A DNA stretch of 64,000 bases from Thereva unica (lineage: Eukaryota > Arthropoda > Insecta > Diptera > Therevidae). The notes under the pieces are model-generated. The model did no database searches. It was given only the letters and a program-made list of their open reading frames with translations, and was not told where the DNA came from. A program made the translations under genes and the position numbers. Positions 30,740-43,109 of this stretch are shown here, in pieces (position 1 is the stretch's first letter; each line of letters opens with the position of its first letter). The DNA is taken from contig OX465282.1 of NCBI GenBank assembly GCA_949987705.1, forward strand, positions 6,064,501 through 6,128,500. Direction: 5' to 3'.

Positions 30740-32868
30740 TGGTGTCGCTGCGATCAGTGGTTATGACATATACCTGCAATTAACACCATCTATCGGAAAA
30801 ACATTTATCCAGAACTAATATTTTAAATGTAGGTTAATGGCTAACCATAAACAATCCTAAAATCGAATATCATCATCACCTTGTTATTATTAAAACGTTA
30901 CTAAAAAAAAAAAAAAACAAAAAAAAATACCATTAATAAATTACAAAATAAATATTGAAACATTTCATTAAGGACACCCAAAAATCAATTTTCATTTCAT
31001 TCCATAAAAAAAAAATTTCAAATGTCATCACTATGAAATTATAATTAGTTTGATGAAACACACAGCAAGCAGCCTTAAAATATATTAATGATGTCATCGT
31101 TTTGCGTCATTATTTATTAAAAAACCAACCTCAAAAATACACACACACGCACATAAAAAACGTGTATCCTTTAACCTTTTCAAGACACATTTTCGTGTGC
31201 TCCTTCTTCTTGATCCCTGCTGAATATATTCTTTCTTGCTTTGTGATAGATTACACAAAAAAAATAAAAATAAAAAAAAAACACAAAGAAAACTTATCCA
31301 CACGTAAAAGGACAGGTAATTACAAAATGCCCGAAATATCCTTTTTTGTTGTTGTTGTTGTGTTCTGGTTATTTTTCTTGACACGCCTTTCCGCATAAAT
31401 TTCCGCTTAATATCTGGAATCATTCTGTGCGTGTCTTTTTCTATATCCTTTTTCCTTTTATATACCCCCCCCCATCCCCCTTTTGAATTTGTCCAGCTAG
31501 AAAAAAAAAATAAAAAAAAATAAATTGAAAAAAGGATCAAGAAGGAAGCCCCGTTCCCGGGTTAAACATCAACCAATATATCACAATCCTTCGATCAAAT
31601 CATATTTTTTCGTCCTGTTAGTTCCTTTTTTATTGTTGTTGTTGTAGTATGGTTGTGTGTTCTACGACCTTGTTACGGCTTCTTCCTGGGCGATGAATAT
31701 GAAGCAGAAGAAGAAGAAGAGAAAAAATATAGAAAACGGCAACATTTTCATTTCTAGTCCTTGGAAAATTATATTTTTTCCGGGTTTTCCGCAGCCATAA
31801 AAAAAGGAATCGAGGATCAATATGACGAGGACGACGACGACGTTTATTCTTCTACAATAAAAACGCAATTGTGACGTCACCGACTACAAGGACTGAATTG
31901 TCCAAAGTTCAAAGTGTGGTAATCCTGTTTCCATGCTGTATATATAAATATAGTGACGTTATCCTTGATGGTAGTAAAATGAAGACGACGACGACGACGT
32001 GCGGAATATACAGGTCGCCGATTTTTTGTGGTGGTTATAGGATGGGCGCAAACCTCACTCCTCACCCTTCGATTTCCTTAAGTAAAGATCAAAATTTGCA
32101 TTTTATGACGGACGTATTTTAATGGCGGGCTATTTTTAGGGTACGGAACCACCATCACCACCATCACCACGAATCCCATACCACCACCTGTCTTGCTCAC
32201 CTTCGCCACACGTTCTTTATATTATATATACAATTTCTTTAGAGACAAAATGCCCCAAAAGAAGGAGTCAAGGAGAGACCTGAAATAGGAATCGATTTGT
32301 CCTCTTTTGTGTATGCTCTCTTGTACACGACGCGCGGCTTATACAAGTACATATATGTATATATAGTAAGAGTCAAGCGTCTGGGACAGCAGAAGAACGT
32401 CCCATAGTGTTATCGATTCTATACTCTATACACAGAGGGCACAATACGTCATACCTGTCAGAAATGGATGGGCAAAGTGGAACGGGAGTAACGTTTCTGG
32501 CTACACCCCAACCCACCCCCACCCCCTATTTGTGCCACGAAATACTCTCCTAACAAATTTAACGCCCGATTTAATTTCGCACCTGTGACCTTATGGTAAG
32601 TGGTTGTCACACCGTGCTCTCGCTCCTATAGGTATATACCAAAACCACTCGAAACTCAACAATCCAAAAACTCTTCAAAACGCTTTAAAAGTTCGACGTG
32701 GAGCGCGCAACAGAATTGCTTGCTTGGATTTGGGAGTGGTTCGGGGGTGCTGGTAGTAACACTATATAGTATGAGCACACACAGTGTGGCTATAAAGAAT
32801 AAGGTTTAGCGGGCGGCACGTTCCAAAAAAAATGAAATTTTCCCCATTAAAAAATATCTTACAAATTC
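30740..32868. other. AT-rich stretch without recognised gene
   Basis: Poly-A/T runs, CACA and TTG microsatellites, a GAC/GTC repeat near 31,825-31,840 and 31,985-32,000, and a CACCACCAT patch near 32,150. Frames at 31,094-31,540 minus and 31,102-31,398 plus are composed of low-complexity codons and are not called. Confidence 0.45.
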
Positions 32869-32869
32869 C

Positions 32870-32886
32870 TGGTGGCAGCGGTGGGA
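32870..32886 (+). other. LTR-element primer binding site (tRNA-Leu type), orphan
   Basis: tggtggcagcggtggga repeats the first 17 bases of the site at 20,330 and complements a tRNA-Leu 3' end. The flanks differ, and no LTR pair or pol was seen nearby. Confidence 0.55.
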
Positions 32887-32889
32887 GCG

Positions 32890-34390
32890 AAAATTTATAT
32901 TTATATTAAAGTGCCACCAGATTCTGGCTTTGTTGTAATTGGGGGTACTTATTTCTGCCTGTTAATCACATTCTTGCCATTTTCCGAGTCAGTAATATTT
33001 GAATGGTTCTACTCTGCACACTTAATGTTGGCGCAGAAGTGGGGTGGAGATTTTTTTTTTTAGAAAAGCACCCTCGAGGGGGATAATCACGTTTCATTCA
33101 TCAACGCTTTATAATCACTAGTACATAGTTTCATCATCCCCCTTATGACGATACAACTCTGCTCCTATTATACCAATTCCTCCTCCATTAAGTCACCCTC
33201 TGGGGAAATTTTTTAAATGTAAAATAAAAAAAAAATGGTGGGGGTTGATAAAAATAAAACAAAACAAGATTTCGTATTTTTTTTCTTGTGTTTTTTGATT
33301 TTATTTCGCGGAGCATTGATTTTGATGATGACTCACTTAACATACAAAAACCTGAGACAAGTATTTCAAAATGGAGAGAGGGGGGAAGGATGGGAATTGA
33401 AAATTCTTTTTCATTTTTTTTGTGTTATTTTAAATTGAGCAGAAGAATTGAATATTGTTGTTAATTGGGGTGGATTTTGTTTTGTTTGTTGGTAGGGAGC
33501 AGGTGGAAGTCATTGGTCTGAAGATTATGATTGCAAAAAGAGAACGTTTTTATTTTGATTGGAATAATTTGTATTTTGGAATTGTGAGGAATGATTCATT
33601 GGTATTAATTCTTTTACAAATCGACAGTAGAACATGTGATATTTTACATGTAATAGGAATACAGGTGTAAGACCGCCTGCAGTACCATCATCTGCAATAC
33701 AACAGCCATAGTGGGTGGTCTGAATAAAAACTAAGTGAACACTCTGAGTAAAGTCTCTTGAGAACGATGTGTCGTCCAGAGTGAACACTAATTAGGAGTG
33801 AATAAAAATTCTCTCAAATTTCTTGCACTCACTCAACCATAATAATAAGATGAGAAATGTGCTCATCATTGCACTTAGGCATTTAGTGATGAGCAAAAAG
33901 CCTTGCTATTTTGATCCTGTAGTCTTATTTTGTCCTGTCTTGTTCTTGCTTTAGTCTTGCTAAATGTACAATAAAATGAAGAACTGCAAGAAAAGTCTTG
34001 CTCATCATTACTGCATGTAAAGAGCTACCAAGGAGCGAATGTTGGCACCGAGCACTACCTAGTTCTTGAGAATGTGTATTAGGCACAAAAAACAACGAAC
34101 GAAGAAGGCACTGGTTTGATGATCAATAAAAGAGAAGCATTGAAGTAAGACCCCAAGCAAAAAACACTTACAAGAATGGTAAGAGGAAATCACCAAAAAA
34201 TAGTTAGCAGCCCAAAGGGACACGAAATGTTATTAAGGAAGAAAAAACGAGGCTACTTTAGAAACACAGCTAGTGCAATCAAACATTTATAAGTATGGTA
34301 GGAGTTTCTAGGAAGAAGTAAACATGATAAAGATCCACTTGCCCCATGATAAGGAAAGGTTATCCCAGTAGGACCTGTAAGCTTACCTGT
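32890..34390. other. AT-rich stretch without recognised gene
   Basis: Poly-T runs and short frames; ttattcttttac-type words but no domain or RNA gene. Confidence 0.4.
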
Positions 34391-35308
34391 AAGTACTGAA
34401 ATAAGCACTTCCTAGTAATGGGTAGGCCATACCATACCCCTTATAGAAGTGCTTATTTTTACACACACTGCCATAGGAGGTAAGGCCTTACATTTTTACT
34501 TTCCCCAGAGTAGTTACATAAGTACTTACAGTTTTTCACATTAAATTCACCCTGTTGCAAATCAAATTAATCCTTTTACAAATCAAATTCACCTTTTTGT
34601 AAATAAAATTCATCCTTTTGCAAATCAAATTCACCCGTTTGAAAATTAAGTACTTCTATAATAATATTAGTAAATCTAGGTTCTGTCAAGCTCGACACAC
34701 CATAATTTATTACTATTCATTCATTTTTTTGGTAAGAAAATACACACTCTACTTTTTCTACCACCACATTATCCAATTCTGCAAACCATCTAAGAAGTCT
34801 TTTCCAAAATCAATCTTAGTGCACGAAATAAGTTTAGCCGATCCTTTAAATTGGAAATGACAATTCCACACATATTAATATTTCGCGTACGCACGTGCAT
34901 TGTAGTTTCCCCTTCGAAAATCGTGTACGAGCAACAACACTCCCTCCATCTGACTACGACAAGAGTGGCAGTGAGACCGTGGAATTGTGAATGGGAATAT
35001 AAATGTGTGGGTGATTTGGATCTACACTACGTTCTTTTAAGTGGCACTCTTCTTTTCGAATGTATTTTCGTTGTTTGATTTGGGACTTTCACTGCCAATT
35101 AAAAAGCGATTTTGAGATTCCCAATTATTTTGGCGCACGCCATACTATTGGCGTATGGGTACAGCGAGGTGCACCGGATTCCAAAAAGATTGCAAAAGGG
35201 TAAACTTAATGGAAAAAAACTGTACCTTAGAGTACTTACAGAATTGGTCATCTGTAGGGGGTATGGTAAGGCCTATCCCTTACTAGTAAGTGCCCTTTTC
35301 AGTACTTC
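34391..35308. mobile_element. Inverted-repeat element with a Helitron-like piece inside
   Basis: The left arm 34,391-34,443 (aagtactgaaataagcactt...taggccataccataccccttа-type order) is the reverse complement, with a minority of mismatches, of 35,255-35,308 (gtatggtaaggcctatccct...agtaagtgcccttttcagta). The interior contains the Helitron-related segment 34,850-35,185. Repeated gtacttacag words occur at 34,518 and 35,231. No transposase. It may be a foldback or TIR element with a nested Helitron. Confidence 0.5.
34850..35185 (+). mobile_element. Helitron-related 3' fragment
   Basis: Matches the 3' third of the Helitron at 13,880-14,865: ggaaatgacaatt, the tccctc/tgactacgac.agagtggcag block, and gattttgagattcccaatta followed by the hairpin region ggcgcacgccatactattgg. 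It carries about 110 extra bases at 34,990-35,100, and the CTAG end has decayed (gcaccggattccaaaaag). Confidence 0.65.
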
Positions 35309-35369
35309 TGTATGTCCCACTTATGTATTACAAAAATACACTTGTTTGGGTTTAATTCTGAAATAAGTA

Positions 35370-35697
35370 ACCTCATGCCTCCACGGCAACATTTCTCCCG
35401 CAACATAAGACCCGCTCGGCTCATCCCCACAGTTTACAGCCCTTATCTTTGCGCACACTCCGATCTAAAAATTCGTTTATAACAAGAACAACTCGCTTGT
35501 GGAACAACCTTCCAAAGACAGTATTCCCGAACTCATACAACCAGCACCCAAGAGTTTAAACGTCTTCTTGACTCCCCCTAACCTATTATATCCTTCTCTC
35601 TATCCTTCGAGCTAAGCTTACTACTGGACATGACTTATACGAGATGTACTATTAGTATAAAGGGTGACACCTGAGCTTAGAACTATCACATAAAAAA
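35370..35697 (+). pseudogene. LINE-A 3' end
   Basis: Matches 58,605-58,955: the cggcaacatttctcccgcaa segment, the aacaactcgcttgtggaaca segment (NRTTRLWNNL), then the 3' UTR with attagtataaagggtgacac and a final cacataaaaaaaa. A frameshift lies in the coding part. Confidence 0.75.
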
Positions 35698-35699
35698 AA

Positions 35700-36985
35700 T
35701 CTGGATTACACCTTACTATATAAGACTATATAAGGGCTCATCTAACATCAAGAAAATAAAAGATACCCCTTACCAGATGACTACTTATATCAGTGTTCCA
35801 TCGGAAAGGCCTTCCTCGAATTCCTGCTGGGATGTTACTATAGCTGTTACTGTATCGATATACTCGAGGTATGTCAGAAATACTTTCGAGACTTTTTCAA
35901 AGATAACCATAAACCTAACACAGGGAGAAGTAGGCAACCGAAGTACCGATGACCAAGAAAACGATGCAACAGAGCCCTTAATAGAAAAAGTTGCAAAATA
36001 AAAAAAATTGTTTAATTCATAGAATTCCCCTTAGAGAAAAACCTCAGTTCAGACGAATTTAATTTTTCGAAATAAAATTGTTTTGTAAACAACCAAATAC
36101 ACTAGAGACATCTGTCGGGTGCCTAATTAAGAGGAATTAAGAAATCATCATTATGGGGGCTTTATTCAATTAGACACCTAAGGGGTGTGTTAATTAGCTC
36201 CAACAGTTTGGCGCTCAGCAATCAAGTTCACAACTACTACTTTTCACCACCAGAGCACGAAGAGATACGAGAGAAACAGAAGCTTTTATCTACTTTTGAT
36301 TATTATCGTGGGAGTAGATTGTTCACCACCAAACACCGCCAACATCCCCATCAACCCATCACCACCACCATCAACCACTAGAGACAAGACAACAAGAATT
36401 GGTTTTGTCAAATGCTGCTGTGAATGGGATGGAGACGTTTTCAGGGATGGCAGGGGGCAATGAAGGGTGAAATAATATAGTTAAGCTCGAAACTTGTTGA
36501 AAGTAGATTAACACCTCCTTCCATGCCAGTTCAACCCGATCGTAATCAGTTTTAACGAGTTCGTTATCAATTCATTATCAGAAAAAAAAACCCTTTGATA
36601 TTTTTTTTTATATTATTTGTAAAATTATTTTGATTACTAGTGAAAATGTTTCGCAGTTTGAAGATTGTTGATCGGAGTTTGTTAAGAGTTTTGTTTATTT
36701 GTTTAAAATGTTCAAAGTTGCACGAAACAATTTTTACAATCAATGTTTGTTTTTGCTCAATGCACTTTTGTAAATGTTTCAACAAGTTATACAAGATTTG
36801 CGATTGTAGAATCGTGAATATCCAAAAATAAACATTGTGCTTTTATTATTAAATAATGAAAAATTATAGATTGGAATATTTTTTGGGTGAGTTGAGTTGA
36901 GTAGGGATAAATCTCTCGACCAGAATTAGCTTATTGTTATTTGGTACCGGGTATACATCGTAGATGAAATATGATATCATACGAC
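35700..36985. other. AT-rich stretch without recognised gene
   Basis: Low-complexity sequence with CAC-rich codons near 36,340-36,380. No recognisable gene. Confidence 0.4.
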
Positions 36986-36989
36986 AATG

Positions 36990-37425
36990 ACATGGGTCTG
37001 GGAATAAGTTCGTGGCATATTCCCGATAGATGGCGTTGCGAATAAGTCATGAATCACTGATCGCAGCAAGATAACTAAACCCTCGTTTGAAAGGTGACAG
37101 TTGAAGTAGTACTTTGAAAGTTTGTACAGTGGTGCACTGGTTCTCAAGGGTTTCCCTTTGAAAATAGAGAAAAATAACGACAAATTACAGTATATTTTGC
37201 AATATTATTAACGGCAAAGCAAAAAATGCACCCCGGGCTTGAGAAAAAAATTACGGTGGAGGCATTTTATCAAAATGTGGTACGCGGAAAACGTTTTCTC
37301 GCTTTCGTTCTGGTAATAATATGATGTGAAAAATTATTCAGGCTACGTTCGCCCAATTACTGAAAAAGCTGATGAAATTTCTTCTCTGGAAGAGAATTGT
37401 CCAATATAAGGTATACATACTTTTT
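36990..37425 (+). pseudogene. Second mariner-type transposase, N-terminal fragment
   Basis: A different mariner lineage from 400-1240. Plus-strand codons near 37,160 read EKNNDKLQYILQYY (start of the transposase), and after several frameshifts VRPITEKADEISSLEE near 37,350-37,390, matching the 'GRP.TEK.DEI..L.E' segment of the mariner DNA-binding region. The left end near 36,992 (gggtctgggaataagttcgt) may be the terminal repeat. The catalytic half is absent; the fragment ends where the LINE-A 3' end begins. Confidence 0.6.
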
Positions 37426-37426
37426 T

Positions 37427-37495
37427 TATATAAAAGTCCAAGCTTAGGAACCACCCTTTGTACTACCGCTTTTACATTTTGTACTAGCCAAAAGT
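37427..37495 (-). mobile_element. LINE-A 3' terminus, very short copy
   Basis: Minus strand: ggtagtacaaagggtggttc, ctaagcttggacttttatat, then poly(A). Only the terminal hairpin block and tail are present, so this is an extremely truncated insertion. Confidence 0.65.
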
Positions 37496-37637
37496 GCTAT
37501 GTATGTAGTGGTCAGTCATCAGCGGAATAGGGGGAGTAACATGCAGCATATCAAGCCGCAACTATTTCGGATTGATGGAAGTGCGATCATAACCTCCCTT
37601 CTAGCGGTGGCCATTGGTAACTATGGAGGCTAATATG

Positions 37638-37875
37638 ACCAAAGCAACTCCAGAAGTGTAATATCCTACATTGAACGACACAAATGTTGGTCGTTCCGTA
37701 AAAAATATTTTTTCCGAGTGAGGTTATAAGCCTCACGGAAACCTTACTTGAAAGGGGGCTATCAAGTAAGGTTTCCGTGAGGCTTATAACCTCACTCGGA
37801 AAAAATAATTTTTACGGAACGAGCAACATTTGTGTCGTTCAATGTAGGATATTACACTTCTGGAGTTGCTTTGGT
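37638..37875. repeat. Near-perfect inverted repeat, 114-bp arms, 10-nt loop
   Basis: Left arm 37,638-37,751 and right arm 37,762-37,875 are reverse complements at 112 of 114 positions; mismatches fall in the aaaaaatat/aaaaaataa run and in cgaccaac/cgagcaac. The loop is aagggggcta. No flanking TSD is evident and no coding is implied. A transcript would fold into a long double-stranded hairpin. Confidence 0.9.
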
Positions 37876-38693
37876 TTTGTAGCGGGGATGAGACGGAATG
37901 TAGCTCCAAGGCGGGTCAACCGTGTTTTGAAGTGCGGAATTGCTCCGCTTTTGCAGTAAACGACACATTTGTTGCGAGAGGCCAAGATCGGATCCCGGTT
38001 GTAGAGCCTTTAAAGAAAAGGAATCAAGGGAAACAAAGGAAGTTTAATTTTTCACTTTTACTGTCGCTTGACTATCAGATAGGATTAGGATAAGCTTTTT
38101 CATATATGTACACTCTTCTTAAGTTTTCATAGATGCATGCCAATATAGCGTAAACTTGTCAATATATCTCGTAAACTTGTCAATATATATCTATATCTAT
38201 ATCATTACGGCGTCTATAGCGGCGGATTTTTCTGCTTAAAGATGCAGTTGTACCAATTTGAGTCAGCACTATTCTTAGCGATCGTCAGCGAAGTGCTAAT
38301 AGTCGCGATAATGATCAGGCAATTTTTCAAATCTTGCTCAGTTTTTGTAGCAAAACTACTAAGCCTGGTCCTATGGCACCACACTGAAGCTGAATGCGTT
38401 GTCATGGACCTTATTATGGTAGTATGTTTGCAATCCATGGTTTCAGATTGTAGACAACATGTAAATCGATAGGATATGCGGCAGGTCCACAAGGATTTGC
38501 AAGACATCGCATCAGTTTTCTTATGAATGGAATGAGAACCGTTTTGTCGATATTGATATTGAGCTGACCAGACTAAATCAATCGCCTAGACGTGGTACTG
38601 TCTGTTTAACCGGAAACCATAATGAAAACAGAGTATATGCGTTTACTTTCGGTAAAGAAGTTTTGGGAACGTAGTAGCTCTAACACAACAAGC

Positions 38694-39960
38694 ACCTTAG
38701 GTTAGGTTAGGTTAGATATGGCTGAGCTGTTGGTTTAAGCTCATACACTTAGGCCAGAAGGATAGGCCCATTGTGATGCCATAGTGATCCCACTTTAAAC
38801 CTGATGTTAAGGCTCGTTTCTTCGTTAAAACCATCTCGAGGAAGTATTGAATCTTCTAAGTTGCGGGATCCCAATCTTCGAGATTTCCGCAAGGGTGCTT
38901 AGAAAGAGTTCACCAAATGTGGTTAACCTTATTCTGCTTAGGGCCGGGCAGTGACAGAGGAGATGTAGTACACTTTCCGCCTCGTCCAGGTTCTTACAGC
39001 TTTTTGCAGAAATCGTAGGTCTCAAGACCTAAACGGGTCGCATGCGTTCCTATCAGTGTCCGGTCAACACTCCCACTATAACTGAGAGTTCTTGTCTCCC
39101 GAGGCTCAGTAATAAGGTGGTCCGCCTGAGATCATAGGAGGACCAGGTTGATTTGGCCAAAGTGCATTTATTAAGATCCCTCAAATGCTTTTTCGTTTGT
39201 GTCATTGTGTGTTGTTTGCATCGGAGTTTAAAGGTGGCCCAAGGCATACCAACTCTTTCCTTTTCTGAAAGGAGAGTAGCGGTCGTGCCTCTCCTAGCCC
39301 GTTTGCCAGCTTTACAATTTCCTTCTACATTTCGGTGACCGGGCACTCATACGAGGAGGGTCCTGAACTGTTGAGCCATCTCGTTAAGAGATCTGCGACA
39401 TTCAGAGGTATATCTAGAGTTGTTTGTGCAGGAGCGCAGGGCTTTCATAGCTGCCTGACTACCTAAGAAGATGTAGACAGTCCGGTTCCTATCGCCTTGC
39501 TGGTTGATTTGCAGAACAGCCTCTTGTATGGCTAGAACCTCCGCTTCATATACACTGCAGTGATCGGGTAGTCGAAAGGAGACTTCCATCCCAAGTTCTG
39601 TGGAAAATACTCCTCCTCCCACTCGACCCTCGAGCTTAGAGCCTTCAGTAAAGAGGTTTATGGCATCCTGAAAACTGTGTGGTCTATTTATCCATACACG
39701 CCGTGAAGGGATGTGCACTCCGTAGTTCCTCGTGAAGATAATTTCGGGAATGCAGAAGTCGGTTTTTGTGGGGATAGTAACTGAGCTCAGCACCTTCGTG
39801 TGTCAAGCACCATAGTGAGATATAACTCTTGCCCGCGGACTCCCTTCAGCTCTCCAAAGACTTCTCAGAATAAATGACAACTGATCTGTGAGTTTTTAAC
39901 ATAGGTGAACTTACGAAATCTTAACAACGGCGATCTACCTGGCCATAGGAATTTGACAAG
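38694..39960 (-). pseudogene. LINE-B 3' half (RNase H, zinc-binding tail, CCTAA-repeat 3' end)
   Basis: Minus strand. A lead-in (LWRAEGSPRARVISHYG near 39,850) precedes an RNase H domain: NLFTEGSKLEGRVGGGVFS (canonical TDGS here TEGS), CSVYEAEVLAI, and IFLGSQAAMKAL (canonical Asp replaced by Gly), then PGHRNVEGNCKA after a frameshift near 39,346. A cysteine/histidine tail CKNLDEAESVLHLLCHCPAL near 38,990 is typical of I/R1/LOA-like LINEs. The 3' UTR contains cacaatgggcc and ends in ctaacctaacctaacctaa (TTAGG repeats on plus at 38,699-38,717). Two of the RNase H acidic residues are changed, so the enzyme is dead. Confidence 0.8.
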
Positions 39961-39964
39961 GCTT

Positions 39965-41325
39965 AATGGCTGTATTCAAAGCCCTGTAACCCGCTTTGAG
40001 GCACCTATTAGTTTGAGGAAGACGATCCTAGATATCGTCTTCTTATGGATTTTCTTGATCATATGATCAGATTATGTATCATCAATCTTGCGACACAAAA
40101 ATGAACTTAATACTTGAATTTCATAGATGATACTAGTTTTTATGAAATATCACATGACATTCCTCAGAACCTTTCTTCTTGCCGTTTCTTTTGATGTGCA
40201 AAATCACCGCTTTGATTCCACAATTCCAAATTCCTCAATAAATTTTCCACAATGTCCAATCACCAGATTGATTAACTAATAACTGCTAAAATATACAGAA
40301 TAAATCTGAAATCTTGTGTCACCATCAACAAGTTCTCAAAAAATTTAAATGCTTCTCTTATTTACCATCGAAGACAGTAAATATTTTCATTTACATGTCA
40401 TGACTCACCTGTCGTGTTCAGGTGATATCAATGCAGTGACATCATCTGAATATAGGTAACAAAAAAACAAAAGGAAATCTTCTTTCTTTTACGATCAAAA
40501 AAATCACAACAAAACCGCGCGATGATCTAAAGGTATTGTTTGGGGGGCATTATTCTGGTATCTTTTTACCTGTCAAACAATCGTCGGGCACAGGTAAGTT
40601 AATTTTTTAAGATTTTAAAAGTCATAACAATCGACACAAAAAAAATGATTAAGAAAATCGCGAAAATACCTCTCTCCTTCCCGAATAGTGTAGTCAGTCA
40701 CTATCTCCTCTTTTAATTATAAGCGCCCACACTCAAGCCACACAAGCAGTCCGTCCGGCATGCATATTAATGTCGTTAAGGAATCGTGGAATAATTAACA
40801 CCTCACAGGTGATCAGCTGATTTTTTTCTCCCGCCGCTGCTGGGCCTCGACTAGCTTTCGTTTTAGCGCAGGAATTAGCAGCACAGAAATTACCCTCCTG
40901 ACACACTTGGGGGCTTCAATTGCTGCTCATAAGTTTTCTAAACACACAATTTAGCGCACGGCACAAAATGCTTGAACTTTTTCTTTCTTTTCGAATTTTT
41001 TTTTTCTTGTTGCTTACCTTGGGGGTAAAAGGTGAGAAAACACGTTCTGTTGAGTTGTTGTTGCTGTAGCGGCTGCTGGTAGTTGTGCGATATGGAAAGA
41101 AATTTTTGCTTAATCCAAGTTTGGTATTGCAGTGAAATTGTCTTAGAGAATTAAGGTGATCCGAGTCTGGAGTTAGGGAATTGAGGATTCGATTTTCTAT
41201 TAGGGTAAAAGTTGGATTGTAATCTTGTTTTCATTAGGTGGTTTCTAAGTGGGTCTCGTTTATCAGTTAAGTCAGTTTTTCATGAAACCATCGCTTGTAT
41301 AGTTCTGAGCGGACGGAATTTATTC
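39965..41325. other. No recognised gene
   Basis: AT-rich, with gaagacgat/atcgtcttc forming a short inverted repeat near 40,018-40,045. No domain. Confidence 0.4.
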
Positions 41326-41329
41326 TTCC

Positions 41330-42110
41330 TAGGGATCCAAAACATCTCCACTGGTTTACTGACGGGTCAAAGATGGAACATGGCACAGGGGCTGGTGTCG
41401 CAGGACCCAACTTCAAGGTCTCGATTGCAATGGGCAAGTGAACCCCTGTTTTCCAGACTGAAATACATGCCATTGCGACCTGCGCTAGGCTCAACCTTGA
41501 GAAAGGTCTGAAAGGTCTTCCAAAATAGTAGCAGGGTGCTTTGACGTACTCCAGAGCCTGACCAGAAGAAATGAGGTCTCGCTCTGCTGGGTCCCCGGAC
41601 ACTGGGGTATCGTGGGGTATGAGGCTGCAGACAGCCTCACGAGGGAGGGGTCTGAGATGCTGCTCCAGGGCCCAGAACCCTTCTGTAGAATCTCTTGGTC
41701 CACCTCCAAGTCCTTGATAGAGGAATGGATTAAGGGACTAAACCTAGCCTATTGGGAGTCAGTCCCAGGTATTAGACAAACTAAAGATCTTATAAGACCC
41801 TTTGCCCTAAGGGGCACTATTACCTTAAACAGAGCGGATATAAGGCTGCTGGTTGGTTATCTCACTGGCCATGTAGGACTACGGTACCACCTCCACAACC
41901 TAGGACTGTCTTAAGAGACAGAATGCCGACTCTACTTGGAAAGCGACGAGACTTCCACACATATTCTTTGATGTCCTGCTCTGATCTGGCTTAGAAGAAG
42001 AACGTTTACCAGAGAGTTTTTGAGCCCTGCTCAAGTCCGATCTTCATCATTTAAAGACCTTCTTGCCTTCATCCGGAAGGCTGATAGTCTGTTCCGCTAG
42101 TGGGGTAGGT
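41330..42110 (+). pseudogene. LINE-B 3' half (RNase H to 3' end)
   Basis: Plus strand. A frameshifted RNase H start (HWFTDGSKM near 41,350) is followed by CWVPGHWGIVGYEAADSLTREGS (near 41,600), including the last catalytic Asp, and then a long open frame to 41,914: SLIEEWIKGLNLAYWESVPG, TLNRADIRLLVGYLTGHVGL, YHLHNLGLS. The cysteine-rich tail is frameshifted (DETSTHIFFDVLL). The 3' end has cacaataggcctaacctggcc, like other LINE-B ends. A second copy of this end lies at 53,838-54,290. Confidence 0.8.
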
Positions 42111-42394
42111 ACGTACACAATAGGCCTAACCTGGCCGCAGTGTTCACCATGTGGGTTGCCCCCTCATTCCTTAAAAAAATCGCTTGTATAGACTCCCTTC
42201 GATACATTGAAGTGGTTGCAACAGATTCATCCCTGTAAGTGGAACGACTCACCTTTCAAAGTTCGAGACTCATCATAACTAATTCGAAGATATTCTTCAC
42301 TTTCTTATGTCTGCTGCGAATAGCAACAAGAATAGCTAAATAAGCGTGTTATGAACATCTATATGTGGATATAGGCAGAGTCCAGTCTTTTGTG

Positions 42395-42629
42395 ATCACT
42401 TGGGATGCAACAACTCGATTGTGGAACATTCTTTCCCAGTCAGTATTCCCGAAATCATAAAACATTCAAAAGCTCAAATTTAGAATTAATCAGCTCATAA
42501 AACTCCTAGACTCCCCTTAACCTCATATTAGATCTAAGCTTACTACTAAACATTACACAATAACTTGAACGACATAACGAAATGGTAGCATAAAGCGTGA
42601 CACCTTGACTTAGACTTTCACATAAAATT
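42395..42629 (+). pseudogene. LINE-A 3' end
   Basis: caacaactcgattgtggaac matches NRTTRLWNDL coding in the 58.7-kb copy. The 3' UTR follows with acgaaatggtagcataaagc, gtgacaccttgacttagact and cacataaaat. Frameshifted; the poly(A) has decayed. Confidence 0.7.
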
Positions 42630-43109
42630 TGTTTTCTGTTGGAGAACCCACACTTACAGCGAATGAGGCAAAAGTATTTTTTTTTTCTAAATAACCCCGG
42701 GTCAAAATGTGACCGACACCGACAATTGTTTTGTCGGTGACGGTGAATAAAAATTTTAATTTTTATTTTGTCGGTCTAATCCTTTCTTTTCATTGAGCAA
42801 AGGCCGTTTCCCTTGTTTTGTTACTTTATTTTCTGCGATGGCAGGTATAATCTAGTTGTCGATTATTTATAGTGTATGTTTTTGGTTGCTCTGGTCGGTG
42901 ACGTCGGTGTAATAGTCTTCGATAGTTTGGAGGAAGTTAACAGTGTCGGGAATCATTTCGAACCTGGTGTAAGACTATACCAGGCTTGGAACAAATTGAA
43001 ACTGTTATCGATTTCCAGAAACTGTGATCCGTACAATGAAGTGGCTGATTAGACCATATATTTATAAAGCAGCTTCTAGACTCTAGTATACGATAAAAAG
43101 GAAGACGGC

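Noticed and set aside
31094..31540. 148-codon frame on minus
   Set aside because: Composed mostly of Phe/Leu/Lys codons from homopolymers; no domain.
39804..39811. CAAGCACC at 38,689 and 39,804 as a TSD of the LINE-B copy
   Set aside because: LINE-B coding can still be followed beyond 39,811 to about 39,960, so the second match is inside the element.
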